Below, piece after piece: positions 35,444 through 44,531 of a stretch of 64,000 nt of DNA. The stretch is from JANQPX01 sp039197065 (GTDB taxonomy: Bacteria > Pseudomonadota > Alphaproteobacteria > Geminicoccales > Geminicoccaceae): contig JBCCUL010000011.1 of the NCBI GenBank assembly GCA_039197065.1, positions 124,001 through 188,000 on the forward strand, read 5' to 3'. The position numbers and the translations under genes were made by a program. Position 1 is the first letter of the stretch, and every line of letters begins with the position of its first letter. Under the pieces are notes generated by a model. It was not told the origin of the DNA. It was given only the letters and a program-made list of their open reading frames with translations, and ran no database searches.

Positions 35444-36823
35444 ATGAGCGCGCCGGGCGTGATTGTCGCCGCGCCTGCCTCGGGTAGCGGCAAAACCACG
35501 GTGACGCTCGCTCTTTTGCGTGCGCTGCGTGGACAAGGTCTGAGGGTCGGTTCCTTCAAGGTCGGCCCTGACTATATCGACCCGGTATTCCACGCACGCG
35601 CCTCGGGACAGATCTGTCCCAATCTGGATAGCTGGGCGATGCGGATCGAGACACTGTCCGGCCTGGTCGACCGGATCTTCACAGATGTCGATCTGGTCAT
35701 CGGTGAGGGCGTGATGGGGCTCTTCGATGGAGCGCTGGTCGGTCAGGGGTCGACGGCTGATCTCGCGAGCCTGCTCGACATGCCCGTCATCCTCATCGTC
35801 GATGCCGGACGAATGGGGGCATCGGCCGCAGCCCTGGTGGAGGGCTTCATCAATCACCGGGAAGACGTCGACGTCGCCGGGATCATCTTCAATCGCGTAG
35901 CCTCCGAGACCCATGCGGATCTTTTGAAACGGGCCTGCGACGACCACTTCTCCCAGCCGGTGATCGGCTGCCTGCCGACCTCGTCGACGCTCGACCTGCC
36001 GTCCCGGCATCTGGGTCTCGTCCAGGCCGACGAAAAGCCAGCACTCGATAGCTTTCTGGACGAAGCGGCGGAGATCGTCGCGGCGCATCTGGATCTGGAT
36101 CAGTTTCAGCGTCTGGCACGTCCCTTCGGGCTCGGGCTTTACGGTCCTCCCCCCTGCCCGCTTCGACCGCTCGGACAGCGGATTGCGGTGGCCAAGGATC
36201 TGGCGTTTGCATTTGCTTATCCGGCCATTCTCGAAGGCTGGCGACAGGCTGGCGCCGAGGTCACCACGTTCTCGCCGCTCGCAAACCAGCCGCCCCCGAA
36301 AGATTGCGATGCGGTCTATCTGCCGGGTGGATATCCCGAGCTGCATGCGGGGCAGTTGGCGGCAAACGCTGATTTTTTGGAGGGGCTCAAACGAGCGGCG
36401 GCGCGGAGCGCCTTTATCTATGGCGAGTGCGGCGGGTTCATGGTGTTGGGGGAGATGCTCATCGACAAGGATGGCGAGCGCCATCGAATGGCCGGGCTGC
36501 TGCCGGTGTCCACCAGCTTCGAAAAGCCCAAGCGGCATCTCGGCTATCGCACCATGACGCTCCAGCAGCCCTGCCCTCTCGGCCCTAAAGGAACCACTTT
36601 CCGGGGCCACGAATTCCACTATTCGAGCGTCGAAAGCGTTGACATGGAAGATGCACAGCCGCTCTTCGGCGCCAAGGATGCGCGGGGCCAAGACAAGGGG
36701 CTGCAAGGCCTCCTTGCAGGGTCTGTGGCGGGGTCGTTTATGCATGTGATTGACAGGGTCGCCGAGCCGTCAGATGCGGATTTTGCTCCAGCGAAAGGAC
36801 CGCTTCGCGTGGTTCGGGACTAG
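35444..36823 (+). CDS. cobB: Cobyrinic / hydrogenobyrinic acid a,c-diamide synthase
   Basis: A 459-aa glutamine amidotransferase (CobB/CbiA) that amidates the a and c side chains. The ATP-binding start APASGSGKTTVTLALLRAL and FKVGPDYIDPVFHARASGQ are diagnostic; the glutaminase part has the nucleophile cysteine in YGECGGFMVLGEML and the late FHYSSVES. It begins 80 bp from the divergent cbiD. cobV starts 13 bp downstream. Confidence 0.95.
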   Translation: MSAPGVIVAAPASGSGKTTVTLALLRALRGQGLRVGSFKVGPDYIDPVFHARASGQICPNLDSWAMRIETLSGLVDRIFTDVDLVIGEGVMGLFDGALVGQGSTADLASLLDMPVILIVDAGRMGASAAALVEGFINHREDVDVAGIIFNRVASETHADLLKRACDDHFSQPVIGCLPTSSTLDLPSRHLGLVQADEKPALDSFLDEAAEIVAAHLDLDQFQRLARPFGLGLYGPPPCPLRPLGQRIAVAKDLAFAFAYPAILEGWRQAGAEVTTFSPLANQPPPKDCDAVYLPGGYPELHAGQLAANADFLEGLKRAAARSAFIYGECGGFMVLGEMLIDKDGERHRMAGLLPVSTSFEKPKRHLGYRTMTLQQPCPLGPKGTTFRGHEFHYSSVESVDMEDAQPLFGAKDARGQDKGLQGLLAGSVAGSFMHVIDRVAEPSDADFAPAKGPLRVVRD

Positions 36824-36836
36824 GGGCGTTCCGCCC

Positions 36837-37601
36837 ATGCTTCACGTTCGCTACTTTCTGATTGCGCTACAATTTCTGACCCGCCTACCCATCCCGGCAC
36901 GGTTTCAGACCGTTTGGGGCATGGAGGATCTTCGAGACAGCGTCCACATGTTTCCGCTGGTCGGCGTCCTCGTGGGGCTGGTCGCCGGCCTCGTTTACGC
37001 ATCAGCGGTTTTTTGCAACTTGCCGCCGATGATGGCGGCCATTCTCGCCGTCGCGACACAGATCCTGATGACCGGTGCGCTGCACGAAGACGGCCTCGCC
37101 GATGTCTGCGACGGATTTGGAGGCGGCCGAACGCGCGAGCAAAAGCTTGAGATCATGCGCGACTCGCGGCTCGGCACCTACGGCGCTATCGGGCTGATCC
37201 TTAGCCTCGGTCTCCGCATATCAGCCATCAGCGCGATCGCTCAGCCCGAAGCCGTAGCGCCCGCCCTGATCGCCGCCGCCGCACTCTCGCGCGCGGCCAT
37301 GCCGGTCGCGATGTTGCGCCTGCCCCAGGCTCGATCAGAAGGATTGGCCGCTTCGGCTGGAAGACCGGCACGGTGGTTGGTTTTGGTTGGTGTTGGGTTT
37401 GGGATCTTGGTGGTCTTTCTTTGTTTGCCGTTTCTTGCAGCAGCCGTCGGAATTGTTATGGCAGTAGCTGTCGCATGGATGTTTCTGGCCTTGGCACAAC
37501 GCCAGATCGCAGGGATCACCGGTGATGTGCTCGGCGGCTTACAACAGACGTTGGAGATCATCTCTCTCTTGTCGCTACTCGCAATGAGCACCGCCGCATG
37601 A
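36837..37601 (+). CDS. cobV: Adenosylcobinamide-GDP ribazoletransferase (cobalamin synthase)
   Basis: A 254-aa integral membrane enzyme joining adenosyl-GDP-cobinamide to alpha-ribazole (CobV/CobS of enterics). It begins with ALQFLTRLPIP and has the conserved MTGALHEDGLADVCDGFGGGRTREQKLEIMRDSRLGTYGAIGL. Several transmembrane helices follow. The frame is open to 36750 inside cobB, but ATG 36837 has AGGGG 10 nt upstream and begins at the family start. It ends the B12 cluster; CobU/CobT, BluB and CobC are not in the window. Confidence 0.94.
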   Translation: MLHVRYFLIALQFLTRLPIPARFQTVWGMEDLRDSVHMFPLVGVLVGLVAGLVYASAVFCNLPPMMAAILAVATQILMTGALHEDGLADVCDGFGGGRTREQKLEIMRDSRLGTYGAIGLILSLGLRISAISAIAQPEAVAPALIAAAALSRAAMPVAMLRLPQARSEGLAASAGRPARWLVLVGVGFGILVVFLCLPFLAAAVGIVMAVAVAWMFLALAQRQIAGITGDVLGGLQQTLEIISLLSLLAMSTAA

Positions 37602-37788
37602 GTTTAGCGCTGGCTTGCAAAAATGGAGTCCTATCGCGCAATGGCAGTAGAAATATGGCCAAAGTCCTACTGGAGAGAGTATCAATAGGAAAAAGAAAGT
37701 TTGAAATTTCATACATTGACCCATAAACACCTCACAGCAATGAACGAACAATTCCCTTGAAAGGGAAGCGTCATTTGAGCCTGGAGCT

Positions 37789-38571
37789 ATGATTAGAGGA
37801 TCACGCAGCACGCCTGCCCATTATGTTCACCGCTTCGCCTGGATCATCCAACCATATGCCCTGATCGCAATCGCGGTCAGCTTGGACGTGATGGTCGGAG
37901 TCAAGATCAGCCAGTTCAAGAGCAGTTTTGAGGAGCGCACACTCAGCGCCTGGCAGATCGTTTTGGCCGACGGGTTTCGAAAGAGCGGTAACAAGGAGGC
38001 GCTCGAATATCTGAACAGGGTCGACGGCATCCTTTGCCTCACCAAAACCTGGTGCGCCATCACGCTCAAGGAGAGGATAAAGCTTGCGGGCGTCTTCCTT
38101 CCTGTCTCCGATGTTCAACGCGGCAGCTATCTCGCCGAAGCCGATCTCGAAAATGCATTCCTGGTCGACTCCAACTTCCATGGCTCCTGGATGCGCGCCA
38201 TCAACCTTCGGAATGCCGACCTGCGCGGCGCCATCTTCACCGAAACGCGCCTGCAGAATGCGGATCTCCAAGGCGCGATCCTCTCAGGAAGGACCCGCGT
38301 ACCGGGGACAGGCGCCGAGCGCGAGCACCCGCTGAGCATCGATCTGTCCCGAAGCGTGCTCACCGGTGCCGACCTCCGCGGCGTCGTCGCCCCCGATACG
38401 GATACCTTGATCGCCATCCTCGACCAGACCTGCGGCGACGACCAAACCCGTCTGCCCGACGACCTCAAAGCCATAGGCTACCAGATTCCCGTTTGCAGCG
38501 ATCAACCTTGGTTCGAACCTGTCCACATCCACGAAAACCGACCTGCGTCCAGTTGGTCGGGGCCTAGTTAG
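37789..38571 (+). CDS. Membrane-anchored pentapeptide-repeat protein
   Basis: A 260-aa protein with one N-terminal hydrophobic helix (about residues 18-41, WIIQPYALIAIAVSLDVMVGV) and a pentapeptide-repeat stretch at residues about 117-165, where A(D/N)LxxA units are visible (YLAEADLENAFL, NLRNADLRGAIF, RLQNADLQGAIL) and again near 188 (VLTGADLRGVV). Such repeats form right-handed quadrilateral beta helices used in protein binding. GGAG is only 2 nt from the ATG, so the start is uncertain. It stands alone, downstream of cobV by 187 bp. No function can be assigned. Confidence 0.72.
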   Translation: MIRGSRSTPAHYVHRFAWIIQPYALIAIAVSLDVMVGVKISQFKSSFEERTLSAWQIVLADGFRKSGNKEALEYLNRVDGILCLTKTWCAITLKERIKLAGVFLPVSDVQRGSYLAEADLENAFLVDSNFHGSWMRAINLRNADLRGAIFTETRLQNADLQGAILSGRTRVPGTGAEREHPLSIDLSRSVLTGADLRGVVAPDTDTLIAILDQTCGDDQTRLPDDLKAIGYQIPVCSDQPWFEPVHIHENRPASSWSGPS

Positions 38572-38737
38572 GCTTTTGTTGACGTCGGGCTAGGTTCGAT
38601 GTGGTGGCGAGTCGTATTTGTTACCTGACCGACACCGAAATAATCCATCCGGACAGGAGAACAGCCTATTCCCAGCCGCATCGGCGCTGATCGCGGACGC
38701 ACCATACGCTTATCCATGGGAATGCAAGTCAACGCTG

Positions 38738-39451
38738 TCACACGTTCGTCACCGCATCTGCGAGGTCGGACATGCTGGTGAAACGGAAGGCTGTGGTGGG
38801 GGTGGTGTCCGGGGTCATGGTCGCGCCGAACCCTTGTTGGTCATGTCGGCGGTAGATCCAGCAATTGGCTAGACCGAACGCGTTGGCTTGTTGGTGGTCA
38901 TGGAAGAGGCTTTCGGCGACATGCAGGACTTCACTCTTGTCGATGCCGATGCGCACCAGCATCTGGAGCATGTAGTCGAAATTTCTGGGGTCGGGTTTGT
39001 AGGAACCGATGTCTTCTGCGGTGTAGATGCCGTCGAACTGGACGCCGAGCTTGGCGTTGCTGGCCGAAAAACTCTGGTTGTCGGTGTTTGTGAGGACGAA
39101 GAGCTTGTGGTGCTTTTTGAGCTCTGCAAGGGCGTCCGCACTGTCGGGGAAGGCGGGCCAGTTGTCGATAGAGCGGCCATAGGCGGCGCATTCGTCCCAG
39201 GTTACCGAAAGTCCCCACTCTTCGGCGAGGCGGCGATAGACGGTGGGGAGGAGTTCGCGGTAGCGCCTCGCAGGAGTCCATCGCTGGGCGGTGCTTTCGT
39301 GGTAGGCGTGGGCCTGCAGGATCTCGTTCCGCGACAGTTCGCTGTCGAGGCAGTCGGTGAGCGGCTTGAGACCTTCGATCATGCCGCTTTCCCAGTCGAT
39401 CAAGGTACCGTAGACGTCGAAGGTCAGGGCTTTGAAGTCTTTCAGCTGCAT
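38738..39451 (-). CDS. HAD-superfamily hydrolase, haloacid dehalogenase type II-like
   Basis: A 237-aa HAD hydrolase. Motif I is FDVYGTLIDWESGM with the nucleophile Asp near residue 12, motif II is FVLTNTDNQSF, and motif III/IV lies in DIGSYKPDPRNFDYML and HVAESLFHDHQQANAFG. The cap and spacing resemble type II haloacid dehalogenases and related phosphatases. AAGGGAG precedes the ATG. The gene ends in TGA followed by a 14-nt sequence shared with the 3' end of prpE. The substrate is unknown. Confidence 0.87.
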   Translation of the reverse strand: MQLKDFKALTFDVYGTLIDWESGMIEGLKPLTDCLDSELSRNEILQAHAYHESTAQRWTPARRYRELLPTVYRRLAEEWGLSVTWDECAAYGRSIDNWPAFPDSADALAELKKHHKLFVLTNTDNQSFSASNAKLGVQFDGIYTAEDIGSYKPDPRNFDYMLQMLVRIGIDKSEVLHVAESLFHDHQQANAFGLANCWIYRRHDQQGFGATMTPDTTPTTAFRFTSMSDLADAVTNV

Positions 39452-39499
39452 GTTCTGTCTCCCTTCACCCCCGTTGAACCTTCTCGAAGCATTGGAAAT

Positions 39500-39541
39500 C
39501 TTGGCCGCATACCATCAATCCGGGTCCCAACGGTCCGAGTC
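39500..39541 (+). repeat. Bipartite hairpin repeat, copy A
   Basis: CTTGGCCGCATACC (39500-39513), a 16-nt variable spacer, then ACGGTCCGAGTC (39530-39541). The arms can pair (CTTGG-CCG with CGG-T-CCGAG, one bulged base). Two further copies lie at 57511-57552 and 63714-63755 with the same 16-nt spacing and orientation. This copy lies between the start of the HAD gene and the end of cinA. It matches no element I can name. Confidence 0.65.
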
Positions 39542-39551
39542 CATGAGATAT

Positions 39552-40808
39552 TCACAATACAGCGGGGCTACGAATGTCGAGGAGCCTTCTTCTCAGGAGG
39601 TTGAGGAGGCTGATGACGGCGTATTGGGTGATGCGTCGGCGATCGCCCGGGAGCATGACTTGGGCTGTGTGGGTCTCGTCGCCGATGGCGGCGCCCAGGA
39701 AGACAGTGCCGGGGGCGTGTCCTTCCTCGTCGTCCGGCCCGATGACGCCGGTTGCCGCGAGGCCAATGTCAGCCTTCAGATGCGATCTGACACCTGAGGC
39801 CATGGCTCTGGCGGCATCTTCGGTGGCGAATGGGGTGTTGGCGGAGAGGCCCAGCAGGGTTTCGCGAACGGTGGGCTGGTGAGCGAGGACGCTGCCCCGA
39901 AAAACCTCGGCAGAACCGGCGACCGCCGCCAGGCGGTTGGCGAGGAGGCCGCCTGTAATGCCTTCGGCGACGGTGAGGCTTTGGCCGCGCTTACGCAGAA
40001 GGTCGAGGACGACGGACTCCATGGTTTGCTCGTCCGTGCCGAAGATGTAGTCGCCGATGAGGGTGCGGAGGAGACGCTCCTCATCGTTTAGAATTGCGTC
40101 AACGCTGTCCGTGGCCGGACCCTTGGCCGTTATGCGGACCTTGATGCCTTCGATGCCGCTGGCTTGAAAGGCGAGGGTCGCATGCCCTGAGTTATCGAGG
40201 TCGGCGATCCGACCGGCGAGATGGTCGGCCAGACCGGACTCGGTATAGCCCCATGTGCGAAGGACACGGCTTTTGATGACCGAGGTGACTCCGGCGCGGC
40301 GTTTCAGATCCGGGAGGATTGTGCCTTCCATCATCTCGCGCATCTCATAGGGTACGCCGGGAACGGCGTAGATCACCTGCTCGCCGATCGGGCAGACGAG
40401 GCCTGGGGCGGTGCCGGGCATCTGCTCGATGGGCGCAGCCCCTTCAGGCACGTCAGCTTGACGGAGATTACTCGGCGCCATCTCACGACCACGCTTTTCG
40501 AACATGGTCCGTATGTGCTCACCGATCCAATCCTGCCGGATCAGCTCTACGCCCATGACCTCGGCGATGGCTTCGCGGGTGATGTCGTCCTGGGTGGGTC
40601 CGAGCCCGCCGCAGCAGACGACCGCGTCGGAGCGGGAGAGTGCGAGCTTCAGGCACTCCACCATGCGCGCCTGATTGTCACCCACCTTGGTTTGGTAGTG
40701 CGAGTCGATGCCGGCAAGGGCAAGCTGCTCACCCATCCACGAAGAGTTGGTGTCGACGATCTGGCCCAAGAGCAATTCGGTGCCGATGGCTATTATCTCG
40801 CAACGCAT
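39552..40808 (-). CDS. cinA: CinA-family protein (MoCF domain plus degenerate PncC-like domain)
   Basis: A 418-aa protein with an N-terminal molybdopterin-binding-fold (COG1058) domain, starting MRCEIIAIGTELLLGQIVDTNS and containing CCGGLGPTQDDITREAIAEVMG. The C-terminal 160 residues match the CinA/PncC nicotinamide-nucleotide amidase domain. The usual ESCTGG motif reads EGITGG here, and the following VxYSNxxK reads VLAHQPTVR, so the catalytic serine, tyrosine and lysine are missing. ATG 40808 is preferred to an upstream frame extension because AAGGA lies 9 nt before it. The N-terminal domain hydrolyses ADP-ribose in some family members. Confidence 0.9.
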   Translation of the reverse strand: MRCEIIAIGTELLLGQIVDTNSSWMGEQLALAGIDSHYQTKVGDNQARMVECLKLALSRSDAVVCCGGLGPTQDDITREAIAEVMGVELIRQDWIGEHIRTMFEKRGREMAPSNLRQADVPEGAAPIEQMPGTAPGLVCPIGEQVIYAVPGVPYEMREMMEGTILPDLKRRAGVTSVIKSRVLRTWGYTESGLADHLAGRIADLDNSGHATLAFQASGIEGIKVRITAKGPATDSVDAILNDEERLLRTLIGDYIFGTDEQTMESVVLDLLRKRGQSLTVAEGITGGLLANRLAAVAGSAEVFRGSVLAHQPTVRETLLGLSANTPFATEDAARAMASGVRSHLKADIGLAATGVIGPDDEEGHAPGTVFLGAAIGDETHTAQVMLPGDRRRITQYAVISLLNLLRRRLLDIRSPAVL

Positions 40809-40947
40809 TTCTTTTTTTCCTTGTGGCGCGGCCACTTCGTTGACCCGGACTGCCTCTGTCTAGCGCCACGGTTTGCGCCAGAGATCTAAAACGGAAGGTT
40901 CTGGCATCAACATCGCTAAGGCAAGTTACCGATGCAGGCAGCACCTA

Positions 40948-42543
40948 CTAGCAGGCGGCGACTGAGCCATCGGAGCGTGGGTCGCTTGCACCTTCGATCA
41001 TGCCGTCCTGATGGTACACCAGCGCGCCGGCGTGACCCATCATCTCTTCGTAAGGGCCAACCTCCTGGACATCATGGCCGGCGGCTTTGAGCTTTTCGAT
41101 CACAGTAGGATCGAACCGATCCTCGATTTTGAGGCTGGTGGTCTCCTCGCCCCAGGTCTTGCCGAGCAGCCAGCGTGGAGCGGTGACGGCATGCTGCAAG
41201 GGCTGATCGAAAAGGATGTGTCGTGTGAAGATCATCGCCTGGGTCTGGGGCTGACCTTCGCCGCCCATGGTGCCGTAGGCCATGACGCGACCGTCTTTGA
41301 GCCTGGCGAGCGCCGGCTGGATGGTGTGGAACGGCCGGCGGTGGGGCTCCAGGTGATTGTGGTGCTGTTCGTCGAGCGAGAAAGACGTGCCGCGGTTTTG
41401 CCAGACGATGCCGGTTTCAGGGAGAACCACGCCGGAGCCGAATTCCCAATAGAGGCTCTGGATGAAGCTGACCGCCCTGCCCTCTGCATCGACGGCGCCA
41501 AGCCAAACCGTATCGCCCTCGTTCGGCCTCGCCGGCCAGGGTGCGGCGCGTTCCATGCTGATGCCGCTCAGGAGTTCGTCGATCACCATGCGATCGAGAA
41601 AGCGCTCGGCGGGAACCTCCATATAAGCGGGGTCGGTGACGTAGCGGTCCCGGATGCTGAATGCTGCCTTGGTGGACTCCACCAGGGCATGCACATATTC
41701 GAATGAGTCAACGGTCTGCCCCGCCGGCAGCCGGGAGAAGACGCCGAGGAGCAGAAGCGAGGCAAGGCCCTGGGTCGGCGGCGGCATGTTGTAGACCTGG
41801 TGGCCGGCGATTTCGAGGCTGAGCGGCGTGACGGTAAGGGCCCCGTGGCGCTCCAGGTCCTCAAGACGAAGCGGGCTTCCGATCTTTTCGAGGTCGGCGG
41901 CTATCGAGCGCGCGAGGTCGCCCCGGTAGAAGTCATGGAGGCCGTCATGAGCCAGCTGATCAAGCGTCGCTGCGAGCTTGGGCAAGAGAAGGCGCTGGCC
42001 TTCCACGTAGGGATTGCCGTCCTTCAGAAACGTTTCCGCAAAGCCCGGAACGTCTTTGAGCTGATCGAGCTTCGTGGCCGTGTTGCGCGCCAGTGTCTCG
42101 GTGACGGCCGTGCCGTCCTCGGCGTAGTAGATGGCGTCTTCGAGCAGGCGGGATAGCGGCAGGCGGCCGTCCCAGGCCTCGCGGCTGTGCCTGAAAGCTG
42201 CTTCCCATCCGGAGACGGCGCCGGCGGCGGTCAGCGCTGCCAGCGGGCCACGACTTGGGATGGCGTCGAGATCTTGGGCCTTGTAGAAACCGATATCGGC
42301 AAGCCCCGCGGCACCGCCGCAAGCGTCAATCCCGACGGGATCGCTTCCAGGTTCGGCGACCAGCCAGAAATTGTCGCCGCCCAGCGCGTTCATGTGGGGG
42401 TAGACCACCGCAATCGCGGCGGCTGCGGCGATCATCGCTTCGATCGCATTGCCGCCGTCGTTCAGCACGCGAAGCCCGGCCTGCGCTGCGAGATGATGCG
42501 GCGCGGTCACCATGCCGCCATAGGAACGGGCTGTTTGAAGCAT
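40948..42543 (-). CDS. ggt: Gamma-glutamyltransferase family protein (no signal peptide)
   Basis: A 531-aa Ntn-hydrolase related to gamma-glutamyltransferase. The cleavage site and new N-terminal nucleophile are likely T345 in NEGDTVWLGAVDAEGRAVSF, and the downstream MGGEGQPQTQA motif is conserved. It has no signal peptide, unlike classical periplasmic GGT, and resembles YwrD-type cytosolic members. GAGGA precedes the ATG by 9 nt. It is 28 bp downstream of the AllH-like gene and thus likely the last gene of the oxalurate operon. The real substrate could be a gamma-glutamyl or other amide compound. Confidence 0.88.
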   Translation of the reverse strand: MLQTARSYGGMVTAPHHLAAQAGLRVLNDGGNAIEAMIAAAAAIAVVYPHMNALGGDNFWLVAEPGSDPVGIDACGGAAGLADIGFYKAQDLDAIPSRGPLAALTAAGAVSGWEAAFRHSREAWDGRLPLSRLLEDAIYYAEDGTAVTETLARNTATKLDQLKDVPGFAETFLKDGNPYVEGQRLLLPKLAATLDQLAHDGLHDFYRGDLARSIAADLEKIGSPLRLEDLERHGALTVTPLSLEIAGHQVYNMPPPTQGLASLLLLGVFSRLPAGQTVDSFEYVHALVESTKAAFSIRDRYVTDPAYMEVPAERFLDRMVIDELLSGISMERAAPWPARPNEGDTVWLGAVDAEGRAVSFIQSLYWEFGSGVVLPETGIVWQNRGTSFSLDEQHHNHLEPHRRPFHTIQPALARLKDGRVMAYGTMGGEGQPQTQAMIFTRHILFDQPLQHAVTAPRWLLGKTWGEETTSLKIEDRFDPTVIEKLKAAGHDVQEVGPYEEMMGHAGALVYHQDGMIEGASDPRSDGSVAAC

Positions 42544-42571
42544 GCTGTCAATCCTCGGAAGCCGGCAGCTT

Positions 42572-43495
42572 TCAGGCCATTATGGGTGTCTTATCAGCCT
42601 GCAGCCAAGCGGTCATCGCCAGCACCATGCCGGCGATCGCGTCCAGACCGGAGGAATGACCGATCTTGGCGGCCGCGTCCAGAGCGTCTGCAATTTCCAG
42701 CCGTCTATTGACGATCAATGCGTTCAAGAGCTGGTGCAATGGCGAGGCGCCATAGCCTCGAGCGGCGGCTTCGAGATGGGCTAGGCTGATAGGAGTCGTG
42801 CGAGTGCAGGCCTCACCCGTCCCGATAAGATGATGACTAAGGCGATTTGCGGCTGCGCTAGCGCTAAGATGATGCCAAGCGATCAGAATACCGGCCAGTA
42901 GATCGTCGCCTGACGGGGTGAGGCCCGGTCCGAGGCCGAGGAGCTGGATCGCTGGGCGGGGATCGGGGCGCGCATCATCCAGGAGCCACCGTGGAAGATC
43001 ATCTTTCAAAGCTTCGATATGAGGCTTTGCCGCACGCTCGGTGCCGGATCGAGGATGTTCATCATCAAGGACAAGCCTAATCAGACCATCGTCTCCGGCA
43101 TGTTGCTCCAGCAAAAGAGTTTGAAGATGGTGCAGGCCGTGTTTCAAACATGCGCGGTCAGGTGTTCCAGCCAGTCTTTCAGGTCGCCAGATCACGGCAT
43201 GGCGAAGATCGATCTCCAGACCGTCATGCCTCTCAAGCCGCTCCGCTGACGCCGTCCAATGCTGTCCTGTTTCGATCGCCAGATCGGTTGTCGGGCTGAG
43301 ATCGGACCTAATCGTCACGCGGACATTCAACGGCCCATCATGCAGGCTCTCATCGCCTATCGCGATAAGGCTCGCACCCAGGTCGAGGTAAAAACTACGC
43401 TCGAACCGCGCGATAACCAGAGCTTCGCCAGAACGGTCCAGGGCGTCCGCCGCAAGCTTCCCAATCGAGACGGCATCAAGCACCGTTTTCGGCAT
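42572..43495 (-). CDS. allH: DUF2877 protein, AllH-like subunit of oxamate carbamoyltransferase
   Basis: A 307-aa DUF2877 protein. The signature LGLGPGLTPSGDDLLAGILIAWHHL is characteristic. In Escherichia coli the equivalent YlbF (AllH) acts with FdrA (AllF) and YlbE (AllG) as oxamate carbamoyltransferase, converting oxalurate and phosphate to oxamate and carbamoyl phosphate. Its start overlaps the end of the carbamate kinase gene by 20 bp. The assignment is by family and synteny, not by residues. Confidence 0.82.
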   Translation of the reverse strand: MPKTVLDAVSIGKLAADALDRSGEALVIARFERSFYLDLGASLIAIGDESLHDGPLNVRVTIRSDLSPTTDLAIETGQHWTASAERLERHDGLEIDLRHAVIWRPERLAGTPDRACLKHGLHHLQTLLLEQHAGDDGLIRLVLDDEHPRSGTERAAKPHIEALKDDLPRWLLDDARPDPRPAIQLLGLGPGLTPSGDDLLAGILIAWHHLSASAAANRLSHHLIGTGEACTRTTPISLAHLEAAARGYGASPLHQLLNALIVNRRLEIADALDAAAKIGHSSGLDAIAGMVLAMTAWLQADKTPIMA

Positions 43496-44507
43496 TACCC
43501 ATAACGGCAGCTAAGCCAGAGACCGCGGCAGCGTCATCCCCATCGCCGGTGGCGACGATGCGGGTGCCGGCGCGGCCCTGGAGGGCGGGAAGCGCTTCGT
43601 CGATATGGGCGATGATCACGTCTCGGCCACCGCCTTCGAGAAAACGGATGGCAGCGTCGATTTTCGGGCCCATCGAGCCGGGTGGGAAATGTCCCTCGGC
43701 ACGCCAGGCCTTGAGTTCGGACATGGTTGCCTGATCGAGATCGCGCTGGTCCGGCGTTCCCCAATGAACTGCGACTTTTCTGACTGCAGTCAGGATCATC
43801 ATGGTGTCGATGCCGAGCACATTAGCCATATGCGCCGAGGTCAGGTCTTTGTCGATGACCGCAGCGACCCCATGGCGTTCCCCCTTCGGACCGCGCACCA
43901 CGGGAATGCCGCCGCCACCGCCCGCGATGACGATGGTGCCGCGCCTCGCCAGCACGCGGACCAAGGAGATGTCGACGATGTGACGGGGTTTCGGCGATGG
44001 CACGAAATGTCGCCAGCCGCGGCCCGCGTCTTCCTTCATCAGCCAGTCGAACTCGTTGGAGAGTTTCCTGGCCTCCTCCTCGGTGAAGAACGGACCGACC
44101 GGCTTGCTGGGATTGGCGAAGGCAGGATCGTTGCCGTCGACTTCGACCTGGGTCAGGAGGCAGGCCACATGCCGCTCATTGTCGGCACGCCTTAGGGCGT
44201 TCTCGATGGCCTGCATGAGAAGATAGGCAATACCGCCTTGGCTGTGGGCGACACAGATATCAAGCGGCATGGGCGCGATGCGGTCGCGGGTGAGCGCCTG
44301 GCGCATCAGGATCTTGCCGACGACCGGACCATTGCCATGGGTGATGACCAGCTCGTTGTCCATGAGCGCCAGCGGTAACAACGCTTCAGCCGTTTGCTCG
44401 GCAATGGCTTTTTGCTCGATCGATGTGCCTTCGATGTTTTCAGGATGCGTAGCATTGCCGCCGATCGCCACCAGTAGCCGGGCCGGCGGCGCCGGCTGGC
44501 TAGACAA
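43476..44507 (-). CDS. allK: Carbamate kinase
   Basis: A 343-aa carbamate kinase making ATP from carbamoyl phosphate and ADP. Motifs are LLVAIGGNATHP, LVITHGNGPVVGKIL, the ATP-site stretch IVIAGGGGGIPVVRG, and AVIDKDLTSAHMANVLGID. Placed between FdrA and DUF2877 genes, it corresponds to YbcF (AllK) of the E. coli allantoin system rather than to ArcC of arginine fermentation. It starts 24 bp after the fdrA stop and overlaps the next gene. Confidence 0.92.
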   Translation of the reverse strand: MSSQPAPPARLLVAIGGNATHPENIEGTSIEQKAIAEQTAEALLPLALMDNELVITHGNGPVVGKILMRQALTRDRIAPMPLDICVAHSQGGIAYLLMQAIENALRRADNERHVACLLTQVEVDGNDPAFANPSKPVGPFFTEEEARKLSNEFDWLMKEDAGRGWRHFVPSPKPRHIVDISLVRVLARRGTIVIAGGGGGIPVVRGPKGERHGVAAVIDKDLTSAHMANVLGIDTMMILTAVRKVAVHWGTPDQRDLDQATMSELKAWRAEGHFPPGSMGPKIDAAIRFLEGGGRDVIIAHIDEALPALQGRAGTRIVATGDGDDAAAVSGLAAVMGNAENGA

Positions 44508-44531
44508 GGTTCTGGCCTTGGCTGCCGCAGG

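Noticed and set aside
38508..38522. GGTTCGAACC-like sequence resembling a tRNA T-arm
   Set aside because: It lies within the pentapeptide-repeat gene, with no acceptor or anticodon arm around it.
40118..40140. CTTGGCCGTTATGCGGACC resembling the hairpin repeat arm
   Set aside because: It is inside cinA coding sequence, lacks the second arm at the 16-nt spacing, and differs at several positions.
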